Part shown: positions 5,983 through 12,416 of the stretch, in pieces
How the letters are laid out: each line of letters starts with the position of its first letter
Position numbering within the stretch: the stretch's first letter is position 1
Assembly (NCBI GenBank): GCA_002373205.1
Contig: DFJV01000109.1
Span: 1-12,416, forward strand
Source of the DNA: Treponema sp. UBA3662
GTDB taxonomy: Bacteria > Spirochaetota > Spirochaetia > Treponematales > Treponemataceae
Direction of reading: 5' to 3'
DNA length: 12,416 nucleotides
Position numbers and translations under genes: made by a program
The notes under the pieces: model-generated
Told to the model about the DNA's origin: nothing
Databases searched by the model: none
The model's input: only the letters and a program-made list of their open reading frames with translations

Positions 5983-7251
5983 TTATTCAGTTCCTTCTGC
6001 ATTGCCACTGCGCACATCGCTACCCTGCACCACATTCCCCGCCTGTACGCGGTAAGGCTTTGTGGCCCACTTCTTGCCTATGGTGTCCCTAAGGGCATAG
6101 CGGATAATCTTGCGGTTGTTAAAGGCTTCTTCTATAAGCTGGTCAACTTCAAGGCTTTCGTAAATCTTTTTGGCTTCTTCCACATTAGCCTTTAGTACAG
6201 GATGGCGGGGGCTAAAGAGAACGCAGCAGTCCTCGTAGGGAAGGATAGAAATGTCATAGCTTCCAATCTGGATGGCTGTGTCTGTAATTTCTTCCTTGTC
6301 CAAACCTACAAGGGGGCGCAAAAGCGGGTACTCTGCAAAGCTTTCCGTAACCGCCATGTTCTCCATGGTCTGGCTTGCAACCTGGCCAAGGCTTTCTCCG
6401 GTAATAAGGCACTGGGCATTTATTCTTTGGGCAAGCATGTTGGCACACTTCATCATGCAGAGGCGAAGCATAAGGGTTGTGTAGTCCTGTGGAGACTTTG
6501 ACTTTATCTTCATCTGAACGTCTGTAAAGGGAATTATGTTAAGGTGGGTGTCGCAGCCATAGCCGCTCAAAACTTCCGCCAAATCCTCAACTTTTTTTTG
6601 TGCTTCTTCGGAAGTGTACGGGTATGAATGGAAATACACACATTCAACCTTCATTCCCCTCCTCATCATGCGGTAACCGGCAACAGGACTGTCCAAGCCT
6701 CCGCTAAGAAGCAAAAGCCCCTTTCCGCTAACACCAACAGGCAGACCGCGGCAAGTTCTTTTCTGAGTTGAATAAACAAAACATTCGTCACGAACTTCCA
6801 CGCTTATAACAACGTCCGGCTTGTGAACGTCTACGGCAAGGATTCCAGAGTCAAAGGCTCCGCTTGCAGCCTGCGTGCAAATTTCGTATGAGTTTAGTGG
6901 GAAAGACTTGTCTTCGCGCCTTGCATCTATCTTAAAGGTCTTGGCACCTGCATCCCTTGCCTTCTTTGCAAGTTCGGTAACTGCATCCGTTATGGCTCCA
7001 ATGTCCTTCTGGGTCTTTACAACCTTTGCCCAGCCTGTAATGCCAATAAGGCGGTCCAGCATGTACTCAACCGCTTGGCATGACTGTGGCGTGCATGAAA
7101 CGTAAAGCCTTCCAGACTGGGTGTGGATTTTTGCGTCAACAGTTTCAAGAGCGGTGCGGGCATTGGTAACAAGCTGCTTTTCAAATACGCGGATGTTACT
7201 GCGCTTAAGGCTAAGCTCACCGACTTTTCCAAGGTATATTTCTGAATACAT
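5983..7251 (-). CDS. thiI: tRNA 4-thiouridine(8) synthase ThiI, rhodanese-less type
   Basis: This cytosolic ATP-dependent enzyme adenylates U8 of tRNA and inserts sulfur; in some bacteria it also supplies sulfur for thiazole synthesis. The protein has 422 residues. An N-terminal ferredoxin-like part opens with SEIYLGKVGELSLKRSN, a THUMP domain follows at roughly 60-165, then the PP-loop SGGLDS (183-188) begins the AANH domain. Further conserved blocks are ITGESLGQVASQTMENM, RPLVGLDKEEI and YEDCC, whose Cys342-Cys343 correspond in position to the conserved catalytic cysteine region. The C-terminal rhodanese domain of E. coli ThiI (482 residues) is absent, as in Bacillus subtilis, so sulfur must come from a cysteine desulfurase elsewhere. 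A strong AGAGGAGA ribosome-binding site lies 9 nt before the ATG. Neighbours give no functional link. Confidence 0.96.
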   Translation of the reverse strand: MYSEIYLGKVGELSLKRSNIRVFEKQLVTNARTALETVDAKIHTQSGRLYVSCTPQSCQAVEYMLDRLIGITGWAKVVKTQKDIGAITDAVTELAKKARDAGAKTFKIDARREDKSFPLNSYEICTQAASGAFDSGILAVDVHKPDVVISVEVRDECFVYSTQKRTCRGLPVGVSGKGLLLLSGGLDSPVAGYRMMRRGMKVECVYFHSYPYTSEEAQKKVEDLAEVLSGYGCDTHLNIIPFTDVQMKIKSKSPQDYTTLMLRLCMMKCANMLAQRINAQCLITGESLGQVASQTMENMAVTESFAEYPLLRPLVGLDKEEITDTAIQIGSYDISILPYEDCCVLFSPRHPVLKANVEEAKKIYESLEVDQLIEEAFNNRKIIRYALRDTIGKKWATKPYRVQAGNVVQGSDVRSGNAEGTE

Positions 7252-7260
7252 AAATAGCTT

Positions 7261-7268
7261 TCTCCTCT
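7261..7268 (-). promoter_or_regulatory. Strong ribosome-binding site of thiI
   Basis: On the minus strand AGAGGAGA ends 9 nt before the ATG at 7251. This supports that start and contrasts with the helicase and glycosyltransferase genes, which have none. Confidence 0.8.
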
Positions 7269-7312
7269 TGTGTTATACAGGGTACTTGATTTTTATCCTA
7301 CGCCCGATTGTA

Positions 7313-7416
7313 GGGGCCCGCCAAAGGCGGGTTGCGACAGCAATGGAGTGGGCAGGGCCCCACGGAACCCCGGAAAGCGGGGAACACCATGAATTTTGAC
7401 CGCCCCCTAGGGGCGG
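7313..7416. other. GC-rich hairpin cluster between the Wzi-like genes and thiI
   Basis: This spacer of about 100 bases is visibly richer in GC than its surroundings and packed with inverted repeats. CCCGCC-AAA-GGCGGG occupies 7317-7331. GGGGCCC (7313-7319) can alternatively pair with GGGCCCC (7355-7361). CCCCG-GAAAG-CGGGG is at 7368-7382. CCGCCCC-CTA-GGGGCGG is at 7400-7416. No open frame of note is present. It may end the upstream operon, regulate thiI, or be a dispersed structured repeat. No long U-tract follows on the minus strand. Confidence 0.55.
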
Positions 7417-7468
7417 GCTCAGTTAAACAGGACATGCCGTCCAAATTAAAAAGAAAAATATCCCCAGC

Positions 7469-9313
7469 CTAGAACCTAAATGAACCGCCCACCGTAATGT
7501 AATGGTTCATCTCGTCGTGCAGGTCCCTGAGCCAGTCTTCCTTTGAATTTGCCACAATCTGCTCAAGCTCCGCATCCGTCTGCTCAACGTCATTCAGCTT
7601 GTACTTGCCGCTCTCATTGTCGTACTTAAGGCCAGAAACAGGCTCAAACATTGGGTTTTCAACGCCCTTGTTGTGCACGTACTCAAAGGCATAGCCAAAT
7701 TTGAGCGTAAACTGCCCCCACTTCTGCTTGGGGAATTCATAGTTAAGGTCAAAGCCAGCCTTTGCGGCATACATCTTGTGGTCCTGGGTAAGGAAGTTAA
7801 GGTGGTGCCATGCAGTGCCTACATGCTCGCCAATATCATTGTCTGGATCGGAGAACATGGAGTGCGTGAACAAGCTGCCGTCCGTTGAATAGACGCCTTT
7901 GTCCGCAGAAAGGTAGACAAGGGCCTCGTCGTTTTCAAGGCTTTCGCAGACATTGCCATGCCTCATGAATGAAGAAAAGAGCTTTATCTTCATGTTGGGC
8001 TTGGGCATCATGTCTACAGAAAGGCTAAAGCGGTCGCTGTTCGGCGGAATGGAAAGCCCCATGCTAAGACCGTTGTTCGTGTAGTTCTGGTAGCTTGGAG
8101 TTCCCGCGGTGATTGCGCCGGAGGAACCATCCGCATACTCCCAGTGAGAATAGGTGTATGGAGTGATTATTGTATAGTTAAAGCCAAGCCTTGTGCAGAA
8201 AGAATTTTCCGGTGTATAGATAAATCCGTTCTGCAGCACAAAGCGGTTCTTGGAGTCTAAGTCCAGCTTAAGTGCGCTCTCCAAGTCCGTGTCGTCAGAA
8301 TAGATGTCCGTTACCCACATAAAGTTGTCAAACGGAATAATCTTGAATTTTAGCCCCATCTGAACGTTGTCGCCGAAGCCCGAAAGTTCCTCGCCAATCA
8401 TGTAGGGTGCGGGGATAAAATAAGTAAGGTCCATTCGCTGGCCAAAGACGCATGATTCGTAATACGTGACGGAGAACTTGCGGCTGGGCTTGATTTCTAT
8501 TGCGTGGAAGGCAAAATACTTGTCCGGGAAAAGTTCCTCACCGTCGTAAGCGCTTGAAGCACCGATTGCAGAGAGAATCTGTGTGTAGGCAACCTTGTCG
8601 CTAAAGACGGAGAAGGAGAAATTTGCGCTGTGGAAGGCATCGTCATTCATTGCAGGGCATTCGTCAAAGAAGTCGCCGTAGCCAGTACGGTAAATTCCAG
8701 CCTGGGCAAAGATGTGGGTCTTTCCTACTGCAATGGCATCGTTTACGTCAAGGTAAACATCCAGTGGGCCTGCTTCTATTGCGTCCGTGCGGGTGTCGTG
8801 CTTGGAGTTTGTGTAGAGTGGAACAAATTCGTCCTCGTGCCCCTTGTATGCTGCAAAACCTGCACTGTAGCCCATGGAAACAAGGCCGTTAAGGAAGGAA
8901 ATGTCTCCATAGACTTTTGGGTTTGCAAGGATAAACATGCCGTGGCTCTTTTCGCAACCGTCAAAGCTGGACTTGCCCTCTTCCTCTTCCTCGTCGTATT
9001 CAGTCTCAAAGGTGAACTTTGCAGTTCCGTGGCCGCCGGCTTCTACAGTCCAAGGCTTACCAGTTATTTTTTCCATATAATACTTGGCGCGCTCAACGTC
9101 TGTGGGAGTACCGTTTTCTATTACGTCCTCAAGAATCTGCTTTATGTTTGCAAGTGGATAAGGCCTCATTGGTGGGGCTGCCTTTGTAAGACCGCGTATT
9201 TCCCAGCCCTGGGAGAGGGTGTAGAAATAGTCGTCGGGGTCAACAGAAACCTGTGCAAATGCTGACGACAAAACTGCTGCAAAAACAAAAAACGAAAGTA
9301 ACTTTTTCTTCAT
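7469..9313 (-). CDS. Outer-membrane beta-barrel protein, Wzi (capsule assembly)-like
   Basis: The protein has 614 residues. The signal peptide has Lys2-4, a hydrophobic core, and cleavage after AFA at 20. A short helical segment follows (MRPYPLANIKQILEDV to about residue 84), then an acidic loop with EEEEE at 108-112, then a long run of alternating aromatic and polar strands. The C-terminus TVGGSFRF ends in Phe614, the usual outer-membrane barrel signature. A YYESCVFG...YFIPAPYM block (284-305) resembles the glutamate- and Asn/Pro-containing patch of Wzi-family proteins, which anchor surface polysaccharide in Gram-negative bacteria. The gene begins 1 nt after the stop of the preceding Wzi-like gene (TAG-T-ATG), so the two are translationally coupled. 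The assignment rests on pattern. A generic treponemal outer-membrane protein is the alternative. Confidence 0.8.
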   Translation of the reverse strand: MKKKLLSFFVFAAVLSSAFAQVSVDPDDYFYTLSQGWEIRGLTKAAPPMRPYPLANIKQILEDVIENGTPTDVERAKYYMEKITGKPWTVEAGGHGTAKFTFETEYDEEEEEGKSSFDGCEKSHGMFILANPKVYGDISFLNGLVSMGYSAGFAAYKGHEDEFVPLYTNSKHDTRTDAIEAGPLDVYLDVNDAIAVGKTHIFAQAGIYRTGYGDFFDECPAMNDDAFHSANFSFSVFSDKVAYTQILSAIGASSAYDGEELFPDKYFAFHAIEIKPSRKFSVTYYESCVFGQRMDLTYFIPAPYMIGEELSGFGDNVQMGLKFKIIPFDNFMWVTDIYSDDTDLESALKLDLDSKNRFVLQNGFIYTPENSFCTRLGFNYTIITPYTYSHWEYADGSSGAITAGTPSYQNYTNNGLSMGLSIPPNSDRFSLSVDMMPKPNMKIKLFSSFMRHGNVCESLENDEALVYLSADKGVYSTDGSLFTHSMFSDPDNDIGEHVGTAWHHLNFLTQDHKMYAAKAGFDLNYEFPKQKWGQFTLKFGYAFEYVHNKGVENPMFEPVSGLKYDNESGKYKLNDVEQTDAELEQIVANSKEDWLRDLHDEMNHYITVGGSFRF

Positions 9314-9314
9314 A

Positions 9315-11024
9315 CTAGAACAACCTGCTCAAATTGATTTTTGCGGAAACTGCGAATTCCCCGCCGGAAGCAAACTCTCCGTCGATATTGTCTTTGTTGA
9401 ATATAAAAACGAATGCCGGCTGCGCGCTTATGGTGAACAAGGGAGAAGGAGAAAAGCTTGCCCTAAGCGCAACCCTGTTAAGGTATTCAGGAGTGCCGTG
9501 AGGTGTGCTAAAGCCCTGCTGCTTCTTTGCCCTGGCCTGTCCACCCTCCTTGTCGCTGTCCGGATATGCCCAGTTCTCACGGTTGGGAACCTTATCCTGC
9601 CCACCCCAGTCCAAATCATCTGTAAAAAGCTTGGTCCCAGAATACTCGCCTGCAGCCTTAAAGAGATAGCTTGCAGTTACGTCCCACTTTCCCGGAACCT
9701 CATAGCCCATGTTAAGCTCGCCTGCAACAGTGTCCGGTCCAAAGGGGCTACCAACCCATTCATAGAAAATTGCCTTGTCGCCAAGGTTTTCGCTGTAGGT
9801 GCGCACAAGGCTCCAGTTGGGGTCTTCCTTTACATACATGTAGGGCTGGGTGTAAGTTCCTTCAAGCCAGAAATGGAAATTGCCGCCCTTAAATGGAATG
9901 TAGGATTCCGCGCCAGCCTGAAAAGCCATGGAATTAGGAGTGGTGTCGTTCTCCCAGTTCTTGCGCTCGTAAAAAGTTTGGTACTGGTTCATGGCAAAAA
10001 ATCCGTAAAGACGTAAATTCTTTACAGGAACATAGACAAGCTTTAGTGCAAGGTAGTCACAGGTATGGCTTTCGGGGTCGCTGTGGTCAAGGTCTCCGTC
10101 CTCATCACCGTAGTCGCGCCAGGGTGCCATTCCGTGGAACATTGTAAAGGGATTCATAAAGCGAAGTTCAAGTGATGAATTTACAAGCATTGACTCCATA
10201 ATGGAAAACTGAAGTTTCTTAAAAAGCCTTACTTCCAGCCGGTGAGTATACATGTATTTGTCCACATTGAATTCGGTAATGTTCATGTTGTAGCGCAAAT
10301 TCTTAGAGAACACGTCAAGGTTTGCATAGCTTGCACCCGTAAAATATTCGCTCCAGATTATGCTACCGCTAAGGCTCCGTCCCACGCTCTGGGGTCCCAT
10401 GCCAACCTGAAGGTTAACCCCTGCATTGTCGTTGAACTTGTAGCCCACGCTTCCGTATGCCGTATGCGGAAAGTTTATGTCCGGGGTAAGCTTGCTGTCC
10501 GCATAGATAAAGTTTGAATAGTTGTTGTCAAGAATTGCAGCCCCGTCGTACTCGCGGAGGGTAACATCCATGGAAAGCGTAAAATAGTCCCCGCCCTGGA
10601 CATTAAGAGGTGTCGTCAAAAGAGGTTGCCTACAGTAGCGGTCGTACACCCAGTCAATGTCGTCGTTGGTCTTGTAAAAGCCTTCTACATTCATCTCCGG
10701 CTCTACGCTTATAGAAAAAATATCAGCCTTAAAAGCAGGCGGCTCGTACGCTATATAGTCCACAATCCTGTCATAGTTCTTCTTTCCTGCCTCACTAAGC
10801 GAATCATAGTCAGCCTCGGAAAGATAAAGCTCAATCTCCGCAATGGAAAGGGGTGCCTGGTCGCTAAAATCCACCCGCCCCTCCTCCATGGCAATCTCGG
10901 TCATAGCGTCATAAATCCAGCTGCCGCAATTTACAAGCCCCTGCTTGCCCCTTGCATGAAGAGTCAAAGAAAAAAATGTCAATGCTATCAAGCACAACGA
11001 AAAACGCATCATTCTACACTTCAT
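9315..11024 (-). CDS. Outer-membrane beta-barrel protein, Wzi (capsule assembly)-like
   Basis: The protein has 569 residues with a signal peptide (hydrophobic core 8-22, cleavage near LHA at 24). Residues 57-92 form a helical segment, LSIAEIELYLSEADYDSLSE and onwards, equivalent to the one in the downstream paralogue. The rest is strand-rich and ends in INLSRLF with terminal Phe569. The block HRLE (261-264), Glu277 and MNPF (290-293) within THRLEVRLFKKLQFSIMESM matches the central pattern I associate with Wzi-family proteins (HRLE, E, NPF). Wzi binds capsule polysaccharide at the outer membrane. The start at 11024 lies 2 nt past the glycosyltransferase stop, with AGGAAA in the preceding gene as ribosome-binding site; Met5 and Met6 are alternatives. 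Spirochaetes with no known capsule may use such proteins for another glycan. Confidence 0.82.
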   Translation of the reverse strand: MKCRMMRFSLCLIALTFFSLTLHARGKQGLVNCGSWIYDAMTEIAMEEGRVDFSDQAPLSIAEIELYLSEADYDSLSEAGKKNYDRIVDYIAYEPPAFKADIFSISVEPEMNVEGFYKTNDDIDWVYDRYCRQPLLTTPLNVQGGDYFTLSMDVTLREYDGAAILDNNYSNFIYADSKLTPDINFPHTAYGSVGYKFNDNAGVNLQVGMGPQSVGRSLSGSIIWSEYFTGASYANLDVFSKNLRYNMNITEFNVDKYMYTHRLEVRLFKKLQFSIMESMLVNSSLELRFMNPFTMFHGMAPWRDYGDEDGDLDHSDPESHTCDYLALKLVYVPVKNLRLYGFFAMNQYQTFYERKNWENDTTPNSMAFQAGAESYIPFKGGNFHFWLEGTYTQPYMYVKEDPNWSLVRTYSENLGDKAIFYEWVGSPFGPDTVAGELNMGYEVPGKWDVTASYLFKAAGEYSGTKLFTDDLDWGGQDKVPNRENWAYPDSDKEGGQARAKKQQGFSTPHGTPEYLNRVALRASFSPSPLFTISAQPAFVFIFNKDNIDGEFASGGEFAVSAKINLSRLF

Positions 11025-11026
11025 TT

Positions 11027-12274
11027 CTATCTGTTTCCTTTTTTATGATTTTTAATTCCTTTCTTATATAAAGCAACAAGCCGCGGAGCAAGGAACTTCA
11101 TGGACCACTTCTGCGCCCACTCAAAAGCCTCCTTGGACTTCTTGGAATGCAGCTTTGAATCGCTAAGAAGCTCAATGGTACGCCTGGCAAACTCGTCAGC
11201 GTCGTTCCTTACCATAAAGCCGCCGTTGTCCCCCTGCATTACGTCAAGGGTTCCCATCTCTCCAATTGCAACAACCGGAAGTCCCGTAAGCATGGCCTCC
11301 ACGGTAACAAGCCCCTGGGTCTCCGTAACGCTTGGAAAGGTAAAGACACTTGCCATCTTGTAAAAGTAAACAAGGTCGCCCCTTTCCCTGTAGCCTGCAA
11401 ATATGGCGCGGTCAGAAAGCCCCCTCTCAGAAGCAGCCGCTTTTAAAGCCTCAAGCTCTGGCCCACCGCCAACAAAAAGCAGCACTGCATCTGGAACGGA
11501 AGGCAAAACCCTTTCAAGAACGTCAAAAAGGAATGGGAGGTTCTTTTCCTTAACCACACGGCCAATATAAAGAAGAATCCGCTTCCCTTCAAGCTGGGGA
11601 AATTCCTCGTAAAGCTTCTTGTAAAAATCTACAGACTTCTTCTTGTTAAAAGAAACCACGCTGGAAGGAATCCCCGTAGGCAGAATGTCGTATGGCCTGG
11701 AAACGCCGTACTCGCCTATTACACCGCCAATACGGGCCGTTGGAACAATAATCTCATCCGCCCTCTTAAGGTAGAACTTAACAAGCTTCTTGCCAAGCTT
11801 CTGCGACCATGACGAAGGAAGAAAATGCACGTAATTTGCAAGATAGTCTTCCCAAAGCGTGTGAAAGGTAAAAATAAGGGCCACATGCCTGTGCCGGGCA
11901 TAGGTAACGCCAAACCAGCCCATTGCAAATTCAGAGTTAACGTGAACAACATCCGGGCCAAATTTGTCCACCTCCGCCTTTATGATATACCACTGGTTAA
12001 GACGGACTGTGCGGTCTTCCTTGGAAAAAATAATTTTGTCTGCCGGCAGCCTTAAAATAGAAAGGTTCTTGTTGCCATTTGGATCATCTTCGTAGCGGAA
12101 ATGCTTAAAAAAAGTCTCCCTCTCGTTTTCGTCTATATGGTTATTTGTATAGTCAGAGGCCACGATTAAAACCTTGTGCCCCAAAATTGCAAGAGAATCT
12201 GCAAAAGACTTTACGGAAACGGCAACACCGTTGATGCGAGGATAATATGCGTCCGTAAACATAACTACTTTCAT
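11027..12274 (-). CDS. GT4-family glycosyltransferase, lipid-glycosylating type
   Basis: A GT-B fold retaining glycosyltransferase of 415 residues, acting at the cytosolic face of the inner membrane. The acceptor half opens with TDAYYPRINGV (7-17) and contains HVNSEF and FTFHTLWEDY. The donor half has YIGRVVKEKN with Gly238, Arg239 and Lys242-Lys244, then FVGGGPE, and the EX7E motif formed by Glu318 and Glu326 (TETQGLVTVE). The opening motif and the overall layout resemble diacylglycerol glucosyl- or galactosyltransferases, such as those making glycolipids in Borrelia and Acholeplasma, but lipopolysaccharide-type acceptors cannot be excluded. It is the first gene of an operon with two Wzi-like barrel proteins. 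The ATG at 12274 lacks a Shine-Dalgarno and lies 9 nt past a TATAAT box. Met5 is a less likely alternative, since it would cut the first strand. Confidence 0.9.
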   Translation of the reverse strand: MKVVMFTDAYYPRINGVAVSVKSFADSLAILGHKVLIVASDYTNNHIDENERETFFKHFRYEDDPNGNKNLSILRLPADKIIFSKEDRTVRLNQWYIIKAEVDKFGPDVVHVNSEFAMGWFGVTYARHRHVALIFTFHTLWEDYLANYVHFLPSSWSQKLGKKLVKFYLKRADEIIVPTARIGGVIGEYGVSRPYDILPTGIPSSVVSFNKKKSVDFYKKLYEEFPQLEGKRILLYIGRVVKEKNLPFLFDVLERVLPSVPDAVLLFVGGGPELEALKAAASERGLSDRAIFAGYRERGDLVYFYKMASVFTFPSVTETQGLVTVEAMLTGLPVVAIGEMGTLDVMQGDNGGFMVRNDADEFARRTIELLSDSKLHSKKSKEAFEWAQKWSMKFLAPRLVALYKKGIKNHKKGNR

Positions 12275-12283
12275 AACTTGGGC

Positions 12284-12312
12284 ATTATACCCTATTCTTG
12301 ATGAATGGGCAA
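12284..12312 (-). promoter_or_regulatory. Sigma-70 promoter of the glycosyltransferase operon, leaderless layout
   Basis: On the minus strand TTGCCC (12312-12307) is followed after exactly 17 bases by a perfect TATAAT (12289-12284). Nine bases then lead to the ATG at 12274, so the expected 5' leader is only about 2-5 nt, too short for a ribosome-binding site. Confidence 0.7.
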
Positions 12313-12365
12313 GTATTTGATATATTTAATATGTACGACTTGGAGCGCATGCATAGTCCAACTGT

Positions 12366-12387
12366 GCCCTGCGCTTCGCATCCGGGC
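12366..12387. other. Hairpin at the right edge
   Basis: GCCC (12366-12369) pairs with GGGC (12384-12387), and TGCG (12370-12373) pairs with CGCA (12377-12380) around a CTT loop, with a 3-base bulge at 12381-12383. It lies upstream of the glycosyltransferase promoter. It could be the terminator of a gene beyond the edge or part of a repeat that continues outside the window. Confidence 0.35.
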
Positions 12388-12416
12388 AGTCCATAGCAAG
12401 ATCCCCGCTTTCCAGG

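Noticed and set aside
5892..6035. N-terminal extension of the exported unknown protein into thiI
   Set aside because: It overlaps the thiI 3' end by about 50 bases and places the signal sequence internally.
7272..7277. TATAAC as a -10 box for thiI
   Set aside because: Transcription would start inside the ribosome-binding site and no -35 box lies at a fitting distance.
8630..9265. 211-residue plus-strand frame inside the Wzi-like gene
   Set aside because: Antisense shadow of a gene with signal peptide and barrel end; its composition is not protein-like.

Overview
The window looks like a chromosomal segment of a host-associated Treponema (Spirochaetota). This rests on protein character: an RHS core of the type common in treponemes, a rhodanese-less ThiI, Wzi-like outer-membrane barrels next to a lipid-type GT4 glycosyltransferase, and secreted proteins without obvious named families. 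No rRNA, tRNA, insertion sequence or CRISPR array was seen.

Left edge to about 1.54 kb, minus strand: an accessory polymorphic-toxin type module. A promoter-like site precedes an RHS gene fragment (578-1540) that keeps only the end of the RHS core and then switches at the NPVRYIDPDG junction to an AT-rich, unrecognised 165-residue C-terminal domain. Two bases later comes a small Sec-exported protein (111-575), the likely immunity partner. Then comes a hairpin and a second, start-less copy of the RHS core end that runs off the window. A 36-bp near-identical repeat (33/36) sits at both RHS core ends, so the toxin-immunity cassette is bracketed by homology. By hand count GC is 23% (961-1080) and 21% (181-300) inside the cassette, against 54% (1201-1320) in the RHS core.

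1.54-4.7 kb, plus strand: an intergenic stretch, then a Rep-type UvrD-family helicase whose promoter lies so close to the start codon that the mRNA should be leaderless, then a strongly folded intergenic element, then a small secreted beta-rich protein resembling a CBM6/35-type jelly roll. That gene's stop codon abuts the stop codon of the convergent gene on the other strand.

4.7-12.3 kb, minus strand: two gene groups. Reading in the direction of transcription, the first is a GT4 glycosyltransferase followed by two Wzi-like outer-membrane barrel proteins, packed with gaps of 2 and 1 nt. This suggests one surface-glycan or glycolipid operon. After a GC-rich, hairpin-filled spacer come thiI (tRNA 4-thiouridine synthesis) and an exported protein of unknown function. 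The glycosyltransferase has the same leaderless promoter layout as the helicase. The right-hand 140 bases hold that promoter, a hairpin and the beginning of a 12-mer shared with the thiI upstream element.
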